Of a DNA stretch of 64,000 nucleotides, positions 43,975 through 59,437 are shown piece by piece (the first letter of the stretch is position 1; each line of letters starts with the position of its first letter). Made by a program: the position numbers and the translations under genes. Under the pieces are notes generated by a model, which worked only from the letters and a program-made list of their open reading frames with translations, had not been told where the DNA came from and searched no databases. This DNA is from Sapria himalayana (Eukaryota; Streptophyta; Magnoliopsida; Malpighiales; Rafflesiaceae). The DNA is taken from the NCBI GenBank assembly GCA_029783825.1, contig JAREIK010001468.1:4386261-4450260 (forward strand). Direction: 5' to 3'.

Positions 43975-46900
43975 CTGCAACCCACAGACACAAAAATGGT
44001 AACTTCGAAGCAAGAGAGAGGGGGGATGGGAACTGGGTCACAGTTCACACCTGCTATTTCTTGGGCGCTTAGGAGATGGCTTTTCTGCAACAGTTGCTGG
44101 GTCCGACTCTCCCAATGGGCGGAGAATGAAATCCTCCGGGCCTAGGGCTGGCCGCTCTGATTCCCGGTCTACAAAATTTCCAATGAGCGCGGACTTGCGT
44201 ACTCTCTTGGCTGCCTTCATCAAAGGCGCTTCCTCTGGAGCCAATGCTACCCATCGCCTGATTTGTGTGCGACTGAATCAGCACCTCATCGTCTAGCCTG
44301 GTAGGCAGTCCAGAGAAGAGAGAGAAGGAAGTACCTACCTCTTACACCACCTATCAGTTCGTCCAGCGATGTCTTTCGCAACCTTGCTCCAGGCATACCC
44401 ATGTTTTTGGGTGGCTTCCTTTAGCCTCTGGTCTTCTTCTTCAGTCCAGGCACCAAAATTTAAAGAAGGATTCAAACAGTTAGCCCATCTGTTCAGATAA
44501 GTTAACCCCCACCCCACCGGTGGGGGGCAGGAGAAAAGAACAAAGTGAAGACCAGAAAAAATAGAAATGCGAGCCAACCAACTCGACCCACTAGCTGGAC
44601 TATTGACTATTGTACCTTTCCCTGCACTGCACAGGCGATCGCCCAGGAACAAATTGTGCAATTTTCTTCCAATCTTTTGCGCCAAAGAGTTTGATGGCTA
44701 TGCTCAGGTGCTTCGTCTCTTCCGCGTTCCATTTTCCCTTCTTCTCCACGTTAACAGATTTCAGCCATCTGCACTAGTTAAATTTGCTTGTGTTATAATA
44801 TCAATAATAATAATAATGTAATAACTCTCAGCTATAAAAATTAAAATTAATTTACAAAATTGATTGGGGCAGTCTACAGAGAGTGCTCCGATTAAAAGCA
44901 TAAAATAAAAATAAAAAATAAAAAAAAAATGTTATCTAGAATCACAAGATGAGAAATTCAAAAAAAAAAAATAATCATTAGAATTTTATTATGATACATA
45001 CCAATAGAATATGTATAATGAATTAGAATTAGAAAATAGAATATGTAATTTAACAAAATATCACTCATATTCTATAATTTATCTCTAGTATATAAAATTA
45101 AAAAAAAAAAAAAAAATTAGACATGGCATAGGTGTACCTTGTGAAATGAAATAGGGCACGTGCTCATAATTTCACTATTAGTCAAACTAGACATCATTGC
45201 CAATTACAAGTATTCAAGATTCATACAAAAGTATATTATATAAAAACAAAAAAAAAAAAACTAAAAAAAAATATCTTTGACTTTTTTATAATCACGGAGA
45301 AATAGAGAAAAATGATTATAGTTGAATTGAATAAAAAATTATAAATTATATATCTATTTATAGAAAATTTTTAAATTTAAAATTAAAATATTCATTTTAG
45401 TTTGTCATATATGAATCAAAAAATATCATAGGTTCTTGTTGGCTAGGCAGTATCCAACAATTGATTGGATTATGGCACATATTGCATGAAAATAAAATGT
45501 CATGGAAAAACCTCAAATTTTGTTTATAGTATTGCAATAAAAATACTAATAGGAGTGTTTCGCTAGAGGTGTTGACCAGGCCGGGCGCGGCCGGGACACG
45601 TCCTGAGACATGGCACTGTTCAACACGACTGAGAAATGTGACTGACCCTGCATGGCATGGTTCAGAACTATGCCTAGTCTCGGACCGTGTCGCCTTATGG
45701 TCCGGTTTGTGCCGTGTTGGGCAGCCACGAGCCGTAACTCAAGCCAGGTTGGGCACGACCCGTGCGTCTGGCTGAGTGGCATAGTCCACCGGCCCGGAGA
45801 CCCAAGACCAACAATGGGTCATGAGTCAAGTCATGTTGAGTGACCGCCCATTACGTGCCTGATCTTGCTTATGTGATCGATTATAATTGGAGGGCCACGT
45901 AAGCCGGACACCCATTACGTTTTCAAGTAATGGTTCCCGTGTCATGCCTGGCACGGCACGACAGTGTCTCTCTCAAACGGGCCTTGCCAGCAAGGCATGG
46001 CCCATTTGACAGCTCTATGTTTCACCAGTTCTTTCACGCTTCCCCTTCATGTCGAAGCGATCTCATCAAACAATTTGCTTATATCTATGAAAATATTTTT
46101 AATTGACCCAACAAGAAATTTTAAAAAAAAAAAAATTATTCAGATGACTTCAAAACACATGCACCTTAAAAAAAAAAAAATAGATAAGTGTGGTAAATAT
46201 TAAAACTAAAGAATTAAAAATAATTTTGGTAATAAAAAACAAGGAATAGTGAAAAATTTCTCCAATACTAACTAGATCAAATAAAATATAAAAATATGAA
46301 TTAAATTATTTCTCATTGTGACAATAATACAACATATAATTATTTTTTTTCCAAATATTTTTTTTTTCCAACATATGGTAGAGCATTCAAAAATATTAAC
46401 CTGCGCAATGTTATAGACTAACCTATTAGAGCACTGAGGACCAGTTCTTCCATCCAGCATTGCAGCAACCGACTGCCAATCATGTTCGCCGTGAACTTCA
46501 ACAGCAGCACGAAGCTCATCATCTTCTTCCTTTGTCCACTCTCTTTTCAATATCTGAGCATTTAGGCTCCTTTGGAAATGAGCCAGGCAATCAAATGGGG
46601 TTCGATTTGTCCCCAATGATATCGTTTTCTCAAACCAATTAGTGACCCCCTTTTCTTGGACAAGGAACAGGAGACGTTTTTCCTCTTTAGCAGTCCATGA
46701 ACTCCGATTGACTAGCGTATCTTCCCAGTTCAGCCACCTGCATGATCAGCCCCCGAACAAATCAATCTTCGCATAACATGAGGAAGTGGTCGAGATTAAC
46801 ACTTATCCCTAGCCTTAAACCTCAAAAAACAAATCATTTTTAGAAAATTCTAATCAAGGGCACCATATCCCTAGTCATGAGCGACTGAGTTTTACCAAAG

Positions 46901-49900
46901 TCGTCAACTTTTAAGTAGTGATCATAACTAGTGCACAAATCTTACCTCTAAAAATCAAATACACTGCATCTCATAATTCTCAGACCTGAGACATATCATC
47001 TCTAGATGAGAGTACATATTATCGCACTAAGACATGACCTCTAAACACGAGTACTTCCCGGGTGATTAGCCGTCTCAGTATTGTTTAGAGGTGTCAACCA
47101 GGCCAGGCAGCTAGGCACGACTCACGGCATGACATGGTTCATGTCGTGCTGCGCCAACGCGAGCCATACCTTGTGCCGGGAGAGGCACGACCCGTGTGCA
47201 TGGCCCCAGTGGCGTGGTCCACCAGCCCAGAGACCCAGGACCGGCTATGGGTCACTGGTCGAGTCCAGTCAGATGATCACCCAAATGGCAGGTTATTTGT
47301 AAAAAAAACAATTTAGCCACATAAGCCAGATCTTGCTTACATGGCCGATTGTAATTAGCCGACCACGTAATCTAGCCACCTGTTGCATTTTCACGCAATG
47401 GGTTCCAACATAGTCGATCCGGCACGACCCTACTCTCGGTCGTGGCTCGCTCAAACGGGGTGTGCAGGAACGACAAGGCCTATTTGACACCTCTAGTATT
47501 GTTCTTGCCCAAATACTTTTAAATTGTTTTATAATGAGATCTGGTGTGTTAGGTTTAACATTTGCGTAACAAGAAGTTGTATTTTTTGGAGAAATTAACA
47601 GCACGAATAACAGCATCTATGAAACCCTGATGGTGATCACTCATCAGAGCACATTTTCTGCAAGCACTAATGATGCCTTACCGTGCTTCGCACTCTGGAC
47701 CTGATCGACCAGGAACATTCGTAGAAGCCAAGCGTTCCCAGTTAACATTTGGAAGAAATTCTCTAATCTTCTCTGGGGTAATTTCCATGCTCTGGACTGA
47801 CGATAAGATGCTATCTAACCCTTTGGCATAATCAGCAGATGCTTCTGAACCGCTTCCAGAACAAGCCAAGAGAAAATCATGCCACATACAAAACAACGAG
47901 AGAGGCGGAGGATTCTGTATATATTTTCTGTTTATGCTTATTGTTTCACAGCAAATGCAGCAGAGATAGCAATAACTCAAGGCCCCTTGGCCCATGGCCA
48001 TGAATAAATAAATTTTAATTTAATAATAAAAAATAAAGACAAATAAATCAATTATCTTATTTCTATCACACACAAAAAAAAAGGCAAATAAATTTTATTT
48101 AATAATAAAAAATATATATAAAGAAGAGCAATGACAAATAAATTTTATTTGTCACTCAATTTGTTACAATTTTGTTTCATTTAGAAATTATTTGTCTTTA
48201 ATTTTTATTACTTCAAAAGAATTTAACAATTAATCAGATTAATTAAAATATAAAATGCTTAAAGGAAATGAAAAAATATAAAATATTATTTATTCAATAT
48301 TTCAGTATGTTACATTATTATATTTGAAAAATCATATTTAAAATTTTTATTTTCATTGGCAATAAATATTATATTGAGATGTAACTTCTTAAAGTATTTC
48401 GTGAAATCGCCCATTCATTTAACATGAGATAACAAATCAACAAGGGATGATTAAATAATTTTAATATTATACAAAATAAATGAGTTTATACTAAATAACA
48501 CATTAGTAATTTCATATATATTATTCAAGAATTTTAAAAAAAAAATATTTTTCTAACAAAATCTGATTGCATGTCTTGATAACTTGTATAAAATATTATT
48601 TTCTATTTTTGGAACCTATTAACTTACATAATGTTTACAAGAATTAAAAAAAATTATTTTAATTAAATAATTTCTAATTAGTTCGACAAAACAAAAAATT
48701 ATTTTAATTATTCTAATTATTTGGAACCTATTAACTTACATAATTAGTTAGATAAAACAAAAAATTTGTTTAAAATATTAAATAATTTCTAAGTATGATG
48801 ATTTTAATTTTGAATCTACTTGGACAATTAAATTAATTATATAACAAATATCTCATATAAAATAGTTTATTTGCCAGGCTTCTAATTATTCTTATAGATA
48901 AATTTATTATAAAATTTTTTATATTTTTCTATAAATATTATATTCTCCAAAAATATTTATTAGATTATCAAATATGAATATGACATGCTCAACTAGAGAA
49001 TAAAAAAAATTATATTTTATTTTTAGTATCATTCATTATTCTTATGAAATGTGTTTAAATTAATAAATAAATAATTTGTTAATTAAAAAAAATTAAGACA
49101 ATTACAATTAAAATATTATACAGAGTAAGTAACTCATGACATGTTGTCCTTGGGTCAAAGCTAGCAGGCAACATACCACACACGCCCAGTGTGCCAACCC
49201 AACCTAGCATGCCCCAACATGGTTAACATAGACCAACATGTTTATGTGTCACATTGCGTCATTTTTTAGGCCGGAAAGGCTTTATTTTGAACCAGGACAT
49301 GATGACCTGGCCTATCAAGTTTAACCCAAGTGCTATTACCCCCCTTAAATTCCTAATAAAAAGTACATGCTACGTTTTGGCTATTCTATACAATAAATAA
49401 AAATTTATTAAAAAATGAATGCTTTCATTAAAAAAAAACTAATTTTCATTGAAAAAAAAAATTATCAAAAAATTAAAACAAGTAATGAAAATCATAATAA
49501 GTAGTCCCATAGGATCTCATGCATATATTTGTATGAAAATTATATGAATCACGGTATAACCAAAAAATAATAATCAAATTAGAAATGAATAAAAAATATA
49601 TAATAAGCATACATCTAGAATATTTATTAAAGTTGAGCAAAAAACATTCAAATATTTATGTTCATTTCACATAAAAAATGTGCTTGGAATAGAGGTGTTA
49701 ACCGGGCCGGGCCGGGCCGGCACGAGGCACGGCACGGTTCGGCCGTGCCTGGGCCGGCACGGCATGGGAAAATCCCGTGCCCGGGTTAGGCACGAGCCGT
49801 GCCGTGCCTGACCCGGCACGGTTCGGCCCGTGGCACGGCACATCGGCACGGGTTCGTCCCGTATCGAGTGTCCCCCGAGCCTGACCCCGCGATCGCCCCT

Positions 49901-52900
49901 CCGACAAAAAAGACCGTGGGTCGGGACTGATTAAACCCGATCCGCGGTCCCACAAGGCCCGAACCATATGGCCAGACCCAAGCGGGCCAGGCATGGCCTG
50001 CCTTGCCTGGGGGCCGTGCTGGGCCCAGCTTTTTTAAACCGTGCCGGGCCAGGCATGGCACGATACAGTAACCATGCCGTGTCTGGCCCGGCACGAATGC
50101 ACACTCGTGCTCAAAAAAATGGGACGGACCAGCCCGGCCCGTTTGACACCTCTAGCTTGGAATTTATAAATCATGTACAAAACACTGAAAAAATAATATT
50201 ATAACTATAAAATTCAATAAAGTAATGTATAAATAAAAGATAGAAAATTATAAAAATATAAAAAAAAATAAAAAATAATACAATAATAAAAATAACATTG
50301 ATGCATCTAATGAATTTTGAATGGATATCACTCAACGATAAAAAAAAATAATATAAAAATAAAAAATATCTCTAACGACATGATGACTTGAATCTAGTCA
50401 AATTAGGTCACATAAGGGCAACCACGTAATGATTATATTCTTTTTAAATAAATTAATCCTAATTATCGAAAAACTAAAATATAAAAAAAAAAAGATCTTG
50501 TCACTTAAAATAAAAATCACTAAAACATGAGCCACACTTTCTCCAACATATTTTATTCATTTAAACAAAAATAAATAGCACAAAAAAATCATCATTGTTG
50601 ATGAAGAGATCAAAATCTAGCTATCATCTACAATAGTAATCAAGATTGTCCAATAGCAATCAAGAGCGATCAATAGCAAAACAATGGATTTGAGCCATTG
50701 GTTTCTTATATTACTATGATATTATGTTAAATATAAATATATTAATTAAAATTAATAAATAGATCACAATATATTTCATACACAAAAGATGATATAATAT
50801 GTAAATAAAAAATAATAATATGAATTAGAGATGTCAAACGGAATTGGCCGGCATGACTTGAGAAGTGCCGGCCCGGCCAGTCAGCCCACTTTTTACCTTG
50901 TTCAGGTCAGATCGTGCTTGGTCGAGCATTTCGGCCCATTTGAAATTGGGCCATCCCAAACTTCAAAAAAATTTTAAATTTTAAATTTTAAATTTTAAAT
51001 TTTAAAACAAAATTAATTGATTAATAGATAAAATTAATAAAACAAAAAAAGAATTATTAACACAACTAACAAGTCACAACTCATAACTCAAAATCACAAC
51101 TAACAACTAAAAACACGTATAAATTATAAAATAATAAAGCAAGATTAAATTATTAAAATATAAAAAATAATACATCAAATATAAACTCATAAACATTAAA
51201 TATAAGTAAGTGTCTGAATAAATAAAATAATATAATAACAAAAAAAAATAACATATTCAAAGTTAAATGATAAAAATAAATAAACAAAGACAATCTAAAA
51301 ATGATAAATCTTATCAGCATATGATAATATCAATATCACTAGCGATAGGCCGTAGGAATTACAGTAGACTCAGCTCAATGTCTCAATCTTATCTCAATCA
51401 TCAATCATCATTAAAGTCTTACGAATTATCATTAGTAACCAACTCATCCGTTCATACTGTAAATGCAGCACGATCTTGTATGTCCAAGCTCGAATCCTCC
51501 TAATCATTTATGCATGCTAATATCTCAATAATATCTGACCGTAATCTCGATCTCTTATTTAAAATTACATTCACTGCAACAGAAAAAATAGACTCAATTA
51601 CTACGTTCGACATAGGAGTCAGTAGATCTTGTATCATCTTAGATAGCACAGGATAGGTGAACTCATATGATTTCTACCACTATATAATATCAAGATTAAA
51701 AATTATCGATAAGTGATAGGATTGAGCATTAATCGATATCTAAGTACTAAGACAGCTCGCTCCTATTCGATGGTTCACCCCTTCATTTTGCCCTCACTAA
51801 CTGAATAGAGAGGTTATCATTTCCGAATATGATATCAATATCCGTACTCGGAGCCTCACTACTACTACCATCATACCTAGTATCGTAGTATGTAAATAGC
51901 TCAGTCAACTACTCATAAGTGAACCCTTTCGGTTAATCTTCATGAATTTCATAAATAAAATTCTTGTAGCTCAATCAATATCATCAATAATAAGTTCGTC
52001 ACTCTTACTATTACAGTAATCAGATATCACGTGTGCGTATCCAACACATGACTCCAACATCAAGTATGTGTAATTCAAATAATATCTCACATATGATTAA
52101 AATTTTTTTTTCTTTAAATTCGCAGACAAACATAAACTACCAAACTCATGTTGTCAATGAGACGTAAGAAAAAATTTTAGTGGATTACGTATATTTTCTA
52201 AAATGAGATAAAAAAACTTTTATCACTGCATGCATTATCAGATTAATAACGTGGCACATACATCTAACGTAAAAAATCTCTCCTAATGGTCCATCTCTAA
52301 TAGTCCTAACAACATGTAAATGACTACTCTATTATTAGATTCATTATCGAATGTAATACTATATATTATATTTTGAATATTATATTTTTTAAAGATTTTT
52401 ATCATGTACTCATAAATGATCAGGGCATCACGAGAATAAAAAATATCTAAGAATATTAATATTTTTTTATTTAGTATACATTTTAAATCTACATAGTAGG
52501 GGTGAGGCATGCATAAGATACATCGTCATGACTAGTGTAAATATCAGACATCATAGATACCACTTTATGCATAAAATATAATATTTTAGAATGTCATTCC
52601 TAGATGTAGATATGGAAGACCTACGATATACAAGCTGAAATTAAATCTGCATAATACTGAATACCCTTAGATCCTTTATAAATCTAATCGGAAGACTTAT
52701 CATGATTATTAGTTTAACCATGTCTTTACTCTCTAACCTGTTGCGATATAAGAAAGGGATCAATATTAAGGCTGAATTAGATTAAGCCTCAAAGAACTCA
52801 CTGCTGAGTTGAGTTTGCCTTTAAACTAATACATCATATTTTTTGGTGCATTGTACGACATGCCTCTTAAAGTGTTCAGTCCCATATGAACTCTTATAAG

Positions 52901-55900
52901 TTTATTTTTTTATAATATATATATTGTACAAATTCTTCATTAACATTCCTAATATTTTTATGTTGTATTATATTAAAATAAGTCCAAACTATTAATTTTC
53001 TTCTAATTTTTTGTTTTTTAGATGTATGAGTTCGGATCGAAACGACCAGAGAAAATAAAGTTTCGACGACCTCGGACCTTTCCATAGTATTATATAGCTA
53101 TCCATATTAAAATTTTCAATGCTTACATTTAAATTTATTTTGTTATCATAATTAAGATTACTAATTGTCATTTTAATTTTTTATTAGTTTATTAATTATA
53201 TTGTAATTAATAATTTTAAAATTATATATTAATTAATATTAATTAAACTAAAATTAAAATAAAAAATACTAAACTAAACAAAATTTAAAAATTAATACTC
53301 TTAATGTATAAAATCTCATTTGCTTTTTGATGTGTACAATACACCACAATCAACAGTTCGCACTCCGCACTCGATTTCCGAAAGTCAAAACCAAAAGGAG
53401 AGACCGAGAAAAAGAAATAGATGAAAACCAAGAGAAGACGGAGAGATAATACCAATATGAGAGTGATATATATGAAAAATTGATATAAATTATGAATAGG
53501 AAGGAAGGGGTTATATATAGCTTTTTTAAAAGTTATTTAAAAAATCAAGTTTTTATCTATTTTTTTGAATTTTTTGGAGGGATTTAGAAGCAGAATCACT
53601 AGAGTCGTCGGATTCTACCTCCTAGCAGTTGGGGCCGAATTCCAACGATTAAAATAAAAAATATGATTTTTTTGGACCATTAGATCGGTTCGACTGTCAA
53701 AATAACCCAATGATCACAAGTTTCAGAAGCTTCAACTTCTAGAACTTGTAAAATACATGTTAGGTCGATTCCGGGACCATCAGGTCGTCGGGGGGCTGGA
53801 GTTGCTCTTCAGACTCTGAAGTCTGAACACTGACCAGAGAATCAGGTCCGGCCATCCGAGGCCAAGAGTTCAATGCACGGTTCAGGTCGTGTTAAAGAAC
53901 CGTGCCATCAGACCAGGGTATCGGGTCATTCCTAGCCCGACGAGGCATGGGTTACCATGACACGGCACGGCACGAACCATGCCTCAAGCCATCCTAGCAT
54001 AGTAGGCCTAGGGATGATTCTGGATTGTATCATGCTAGGCTAGGCATGGCCGAATTTGGTCATGCCTCGAGCCGCGCCAGAGCAGCCCAACCCATTTGAT
54101 ACCTCTAAAATGAACATTTGTAGAAATGGACACTTAGCAAAAAACTTAACAAAAAAAATAAAATCAAAAACAAACACTAATCCATATAGAGTAAAGGTGC
54201 CAAATGGGTCAGGCCGGCCCAACCCAGTTTAAGGTGGCCCAACCAGGACACATTGCCGTGCTGGGGACAAGTTTCAATTTTATAATTATTTTAAATTTTT
54301 AATTCAAAATATTAAAAAATTATAAAATTTAAAAATTAAAAATTAATTATTTAATTATATACTTAAATAATTTTTAGTTAATAATTAATTGTTAAATTAA
54401 AATAATTAATTAATTTTTAAAATTGTATTTAATTAATTTTAATAAAATATAAAGTTTATTATAATAAACAACTAAATTTTAAAAACTAAAAGTGTATGAA
54501 TTAATAAAACTTAAATATTAATACAAACTAATACAAAATACAAATCATAAAAAATTAATATAAGCATCAATCCTCAAACTCAAAATAATATCACAAATAA
54601 AAAATAAACAAAGACAAAGACAATATAAATGAGTAAATCCAATATCAAATATCAATGTCTCAATTTATCAATTGGCATATCATCCTTAATATCAATATCA
54701 CATGGATCATCATTAGCAACCAACTCATCCATTTTTACTGCAGTCCCAGCATAATCCTGGATGTTCAAGCTCGAATCCTTCCAATCCTTCATCCATGCTA
54801 ATGTCTCAACAATATCTAATCGTAATATTGATCTCATATCCAAAATAACATTCACTACAATAGAAAAAGTGGACTCCGATATTATGCTCGACACCGTAGG
54901 AGTCAGTAGATCCTATGTTATCTTAGATAGTACAGGATATGTAGACTCATATGATTTTTATTATTGTAATACATCAAAATTCTTATTATTAGAATGTGAT
55001 AGGATTGAACAGTAATCAGTATCTAAGTACCGAAATAACTCGCTCCTATTCGATGATTCACGCCGTTGTTTTCTCTCGCTACCTAAATGAAAAAGTCATT
55101 ATCTCCAAATATGATATTGATGTCCATACTCGTAGTCTCACTACTACCACCACCATACCTAGTATCATAGTATATAAAAAGCTCAATCAAATTTTCATGA
55201 ATGAATCCTTCAAGTGGATTTCCTGATTCATGCACGATGATATATATGCTAAGATATTCTCTACCCCTTCCACCACAATCCTATGGTCCATGCAGGCAGT
55301 CATACCATAAAGAGATGAAATGGTAGACTAATACTTTAAGTATTTAGTTTTCATCTCTAGAATCATATCACTAAGTGTTGGGTCATCTCGAAACTTCCTA
55401 AACATGATATTAATGTGGCATATATATATGAGTACAATGCAAGTCGTACGGGTATAAACTAACAAATACATATTTATCGTATTATAAAAAATATTTAGTA
55501 ATTTCATAAATAAAATTTCTATTGACTAGTCAATGTCGTCAATAATAAGTTCATCACTATTACTATTAGCATAGTCGGATATCACATATTCATATCCGAC
55601 AAATAACTTCAATATCAAATATGTGTAATTCTAACGGTGTCTCATATCTAATTGGAATTTTTTCTTCTTTAGTCCCGCAGACAAACAGAGACTACTAAAC
55701 TCTTATTATCTGGGAGACGTATGAATATATTTGAGTGAGTTATATCTATTTTCTAAAGCAGATGCACACACTTTCATTCATACTTGTACTATCTAGTTAA
55801 TGACATAACACATAGATCAAAAATGAAATTATTCCTAATGTCCATCTTTAATTTTCCTAACAAATATGTTAATCATTACTCTATTATTAAATATATAATC

Positions 55901-58814
55901 AAATTAGATACTAAACATTTTATTTTAAATTTTATATTATTTAAAGATTTTCATCATATGCTCAAAAATAGTCGAGTCATCATGAAGATGAAAAATTTCA
56001 AAAAATTTTAATATTTTTTATTTAGAATCTACACAAAGGGCGGTAAGTCATGCATAAGATGTATCATCATGACTAGTCCAGATTCATTAATTATTATTTT
56101 TTCCTAACTTATAATATTTTAGTATGTTGTTCATAGATATAAACCTAGGAATCCTATTATATACAGGCTACAAATATGTCTGCGTGATACTGACTACCAT
56201 TAGATCCTCTGAAAACCTAATCGAAAGATCCATCATAATGATTAATTTGGTCATGTCTTCTCTCACTAACTTGTGGTATATGAAGGGGATAAAGTTAAAA
56301 ATTGAACTGGATTCAGCCTCAAAAAACTCACCGCTGAGTTAGGTTTGCCTAGGATCTAATGCACCATATTTTTTGGTGGATAATTCTGCATGCTTCTTAA
56401 GGTACCCCAATCTCACACAAACTCTTACAAATTAATATTTTTTTACAATATTTACATTGTACTGATTCTTCTTAGGTGCCCCAAATATTTTTTTTTATTT
56501 TGTTATATTAAAGTAAATCCAAACTACTAATGTTCATTTAATTTTTTATTTTTTTAGAAATTTGGGTAAAGGCGATTGAAGAAATAAAATTTCGACAGCC
56601 TCGGACCTTTTCGTAAGATTTTTGTTATCTAAATTATAATTAATTTTATTTTTATTATTAAAATTATTATTTATCATTTTTTTATTTTTTTAGGTTCGAC
56701 TTACGAGTTATGACTAGGAGAGAGAAATACTAGAGAGAAGATTTAAAATTTAAAACTTTATAACTAATAAATAAAAAAAATACTCACAAATTATAATACA
56801 TAAACTAACTTTTTGATGTCTGCACCGCATACGCACCACAATCCATACCACACTCAAGTCCCAAAAGACGAAATGCCGAAAGTCCAAAACCAAAATCAAG
56901 AACCAAGAGAAAAAAAATTAAAGAGAAAGAGAATATATTTTAAAAATATAAATCTTAAAATAAGGGAGAAAGAGTATTATAGTTTAAGAAACCATATTTT
57001 TTTTAAATAAAAATTATTTATTTTTGATTTTTTATAATTTTTTTTAATTAAAAAACTAGCAGAATCCTTAGGGTCGTCGGATTCTGCCCAATAGCTGTTG
57101 GAAGCAAAATCCAATGGCTTAGATTTAAATTTTAAAATTTTTTTTGGACGGTTGTAATGATTCGACCATCAAACCAAATCCCCGAATGGTCCAAAGTTCC
57201 AAAAGCTTCAGTTTCTAGAATAATCGGGCTCGGGTCTTGGGGTTGCAAAAAAATGATTGTGGATCAGGTTACAGGCCCAACAAAATTTTGGATCCATCAG
57301 GCGTCGGGCTTCGAGGTGGGGCTGGGTCGGGACTAAGGGCACCGCTCAGTTAGTGCCGAGAATGCGTGCCCACAAGCCATGATACTGAGTCGTGCCTGGC
57401 CTGGCACGTAGCCCAGATGGCCTAGACACGAGTTGTACTGTGAGCAGGCCCTGCATGGCCATGGGTCTTTACAGTGCCAGGCTCATTTGACACCTCTAAA
57501 TAGAGCTAACAAATTTGGAAGCACCTATCATTAAATTTGTCAAAAAAACAAACAAACCTATAATGCAAAAAAAAAAAATCAAAATGCATTATATCTAATA
57601 AAACATAGTCCATAAAGTAGAAAGAAAAAACACTCGATAATAAAATAGATGTACAAGCAAATCCTACAAATAAAAAATATATGAATTGGAACAACCTAAA
57701 TGCTAATGTTCTCATTCATAAAATAAAAAATTTTAAAAATACAAGCATAAATCAAAACACCCTTCTTTAAGCAAAAACATAAATATCAAAAATATCAAAT
57801 TTAAATTTAAAAAATGTGAAATAAGATATTTTTAAGACATTCATGTAAATATACGTCGGTTGACCCATTGTATGAAATGAATGTTGTTGTAATAGTTACA
57901 TCTCGAATTTTTTTCATGAGAAAAAAATAATTCACATCTATATAATTTATTGCGCATAAAACACTATATTAGAGACTAGATATCTCAATGTCTGACTGTC
58001 ACAATAAAGAATAATAAAAAAAGAAAAAAATATTCCATCTAATCAAGAAATGTCTATTATTTTACTAGGAGATAATTTTCTAAAAATATAAAATAATATG
58101 AACATATAAAAATGAGCATTTTGCATAAAATTCAACAAAAAAAAATAAAAACCAACATTAATATAGACAAAACTAACAAAATTAAGATTAATTCTCATTA
58201 AATTTGTGAAAAAAATAAAATAATAACACAAAAAAATGAAAATGTATTTTATCTAATAAATTATTTAGTTGATTGGATAATTTATGAAGATATATTATAT
58301 GATATCTATACACAATATAAAATCTAAAATGACACATTATGAGAAAAAATAAAAATATATATATTTAATTGATCATGTAATTTATAGTAAAAAACATATC
58401 TCTCAACCAAAAATACTTCAAAATATCTCTCAAATAAAAATGTTAAAGTCATCTCAATCAAATAATTATTATTCCTTTATGCAACCTCAATATGTTAACA
58501 TATGCTAGCTTAAAATATTTGATATATAATTACATGATCAAAACAATAAATATGAAAACTATCAAACATATATTCTAATATATTGTTACTCTTAATTTTT
58601 ATATTTTTATTAAATTTACTTTTTATCTTTTTATTAAATGATTGAAAAATAAAAAATTTTGTCTAAAATTAAAAAATAAACTAAATGAAGCATATACATC
58701 TATAAATATGATAAAATAGTTAAACGCATCTCAATTCTCATTTCTATTAAATCATTATGCATCTGAGTGTATCAAATTGAATAGCTTATTAAGTAACAAA
58801 TATATATATATATG

Positions 58815-58857
<43 letters not shown>

Positions 58858-59393
58858 ATCTCTCTTCAGAAATTCATCAAAAAATATGTTCTACTCAAAA
58901 TATTAATATCAATACGCATTAATACTCAATCAATCTTAGTCAAATAATACTTGTATATTTTTTGAGTAATATAGTAATCAAGAAAAAATATATTCGATTG
59001 CTTTAGGCATCATCATGTCATATCTTTAAAGAGATATCATGAATAAAATAAATACTCCATAGAACTCTTGAAAGTAAACTAATATCTCTAAATAATGTGA
59101 AATTTGAAAGGATACATGATAAAAAATACAAAAAAATATATATTTAATTGATTAGATAATTTATGATTAAGACCGTATCTCTCCAAAAATACAGTAAAAT
59201 ATTTCTATTAATGAGAAATATCTAAGTCATCTTAAATGAATATTTATTTTTTCTTTATGTAACCTCAATTTATGAAAATTTGCTACTATCAACATAAAAA
59301 ATCTGGTTATATAATCACTTAATAAATATAATAAGTATTAAAAATATACTTTAATGTATTGTTACTCCTAATAATTTTTATTTTTTTATTAAA

Positions 59394-59437
<44 letters not shown>

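Noticed and set aside
43737..44821. Plus-strand frames opposite MYB4R1 exons (e.g. 43737-44072, 44567-44821)
   Set aside because: Antisense shadows; the minus strand has spliced, conserved MYB coding.
48000..49340. Fifth long hAT copy
   Set aside because: Only loose AT-rich resemblance to 52200-52500 and no readable transposase block or terminal repeats.
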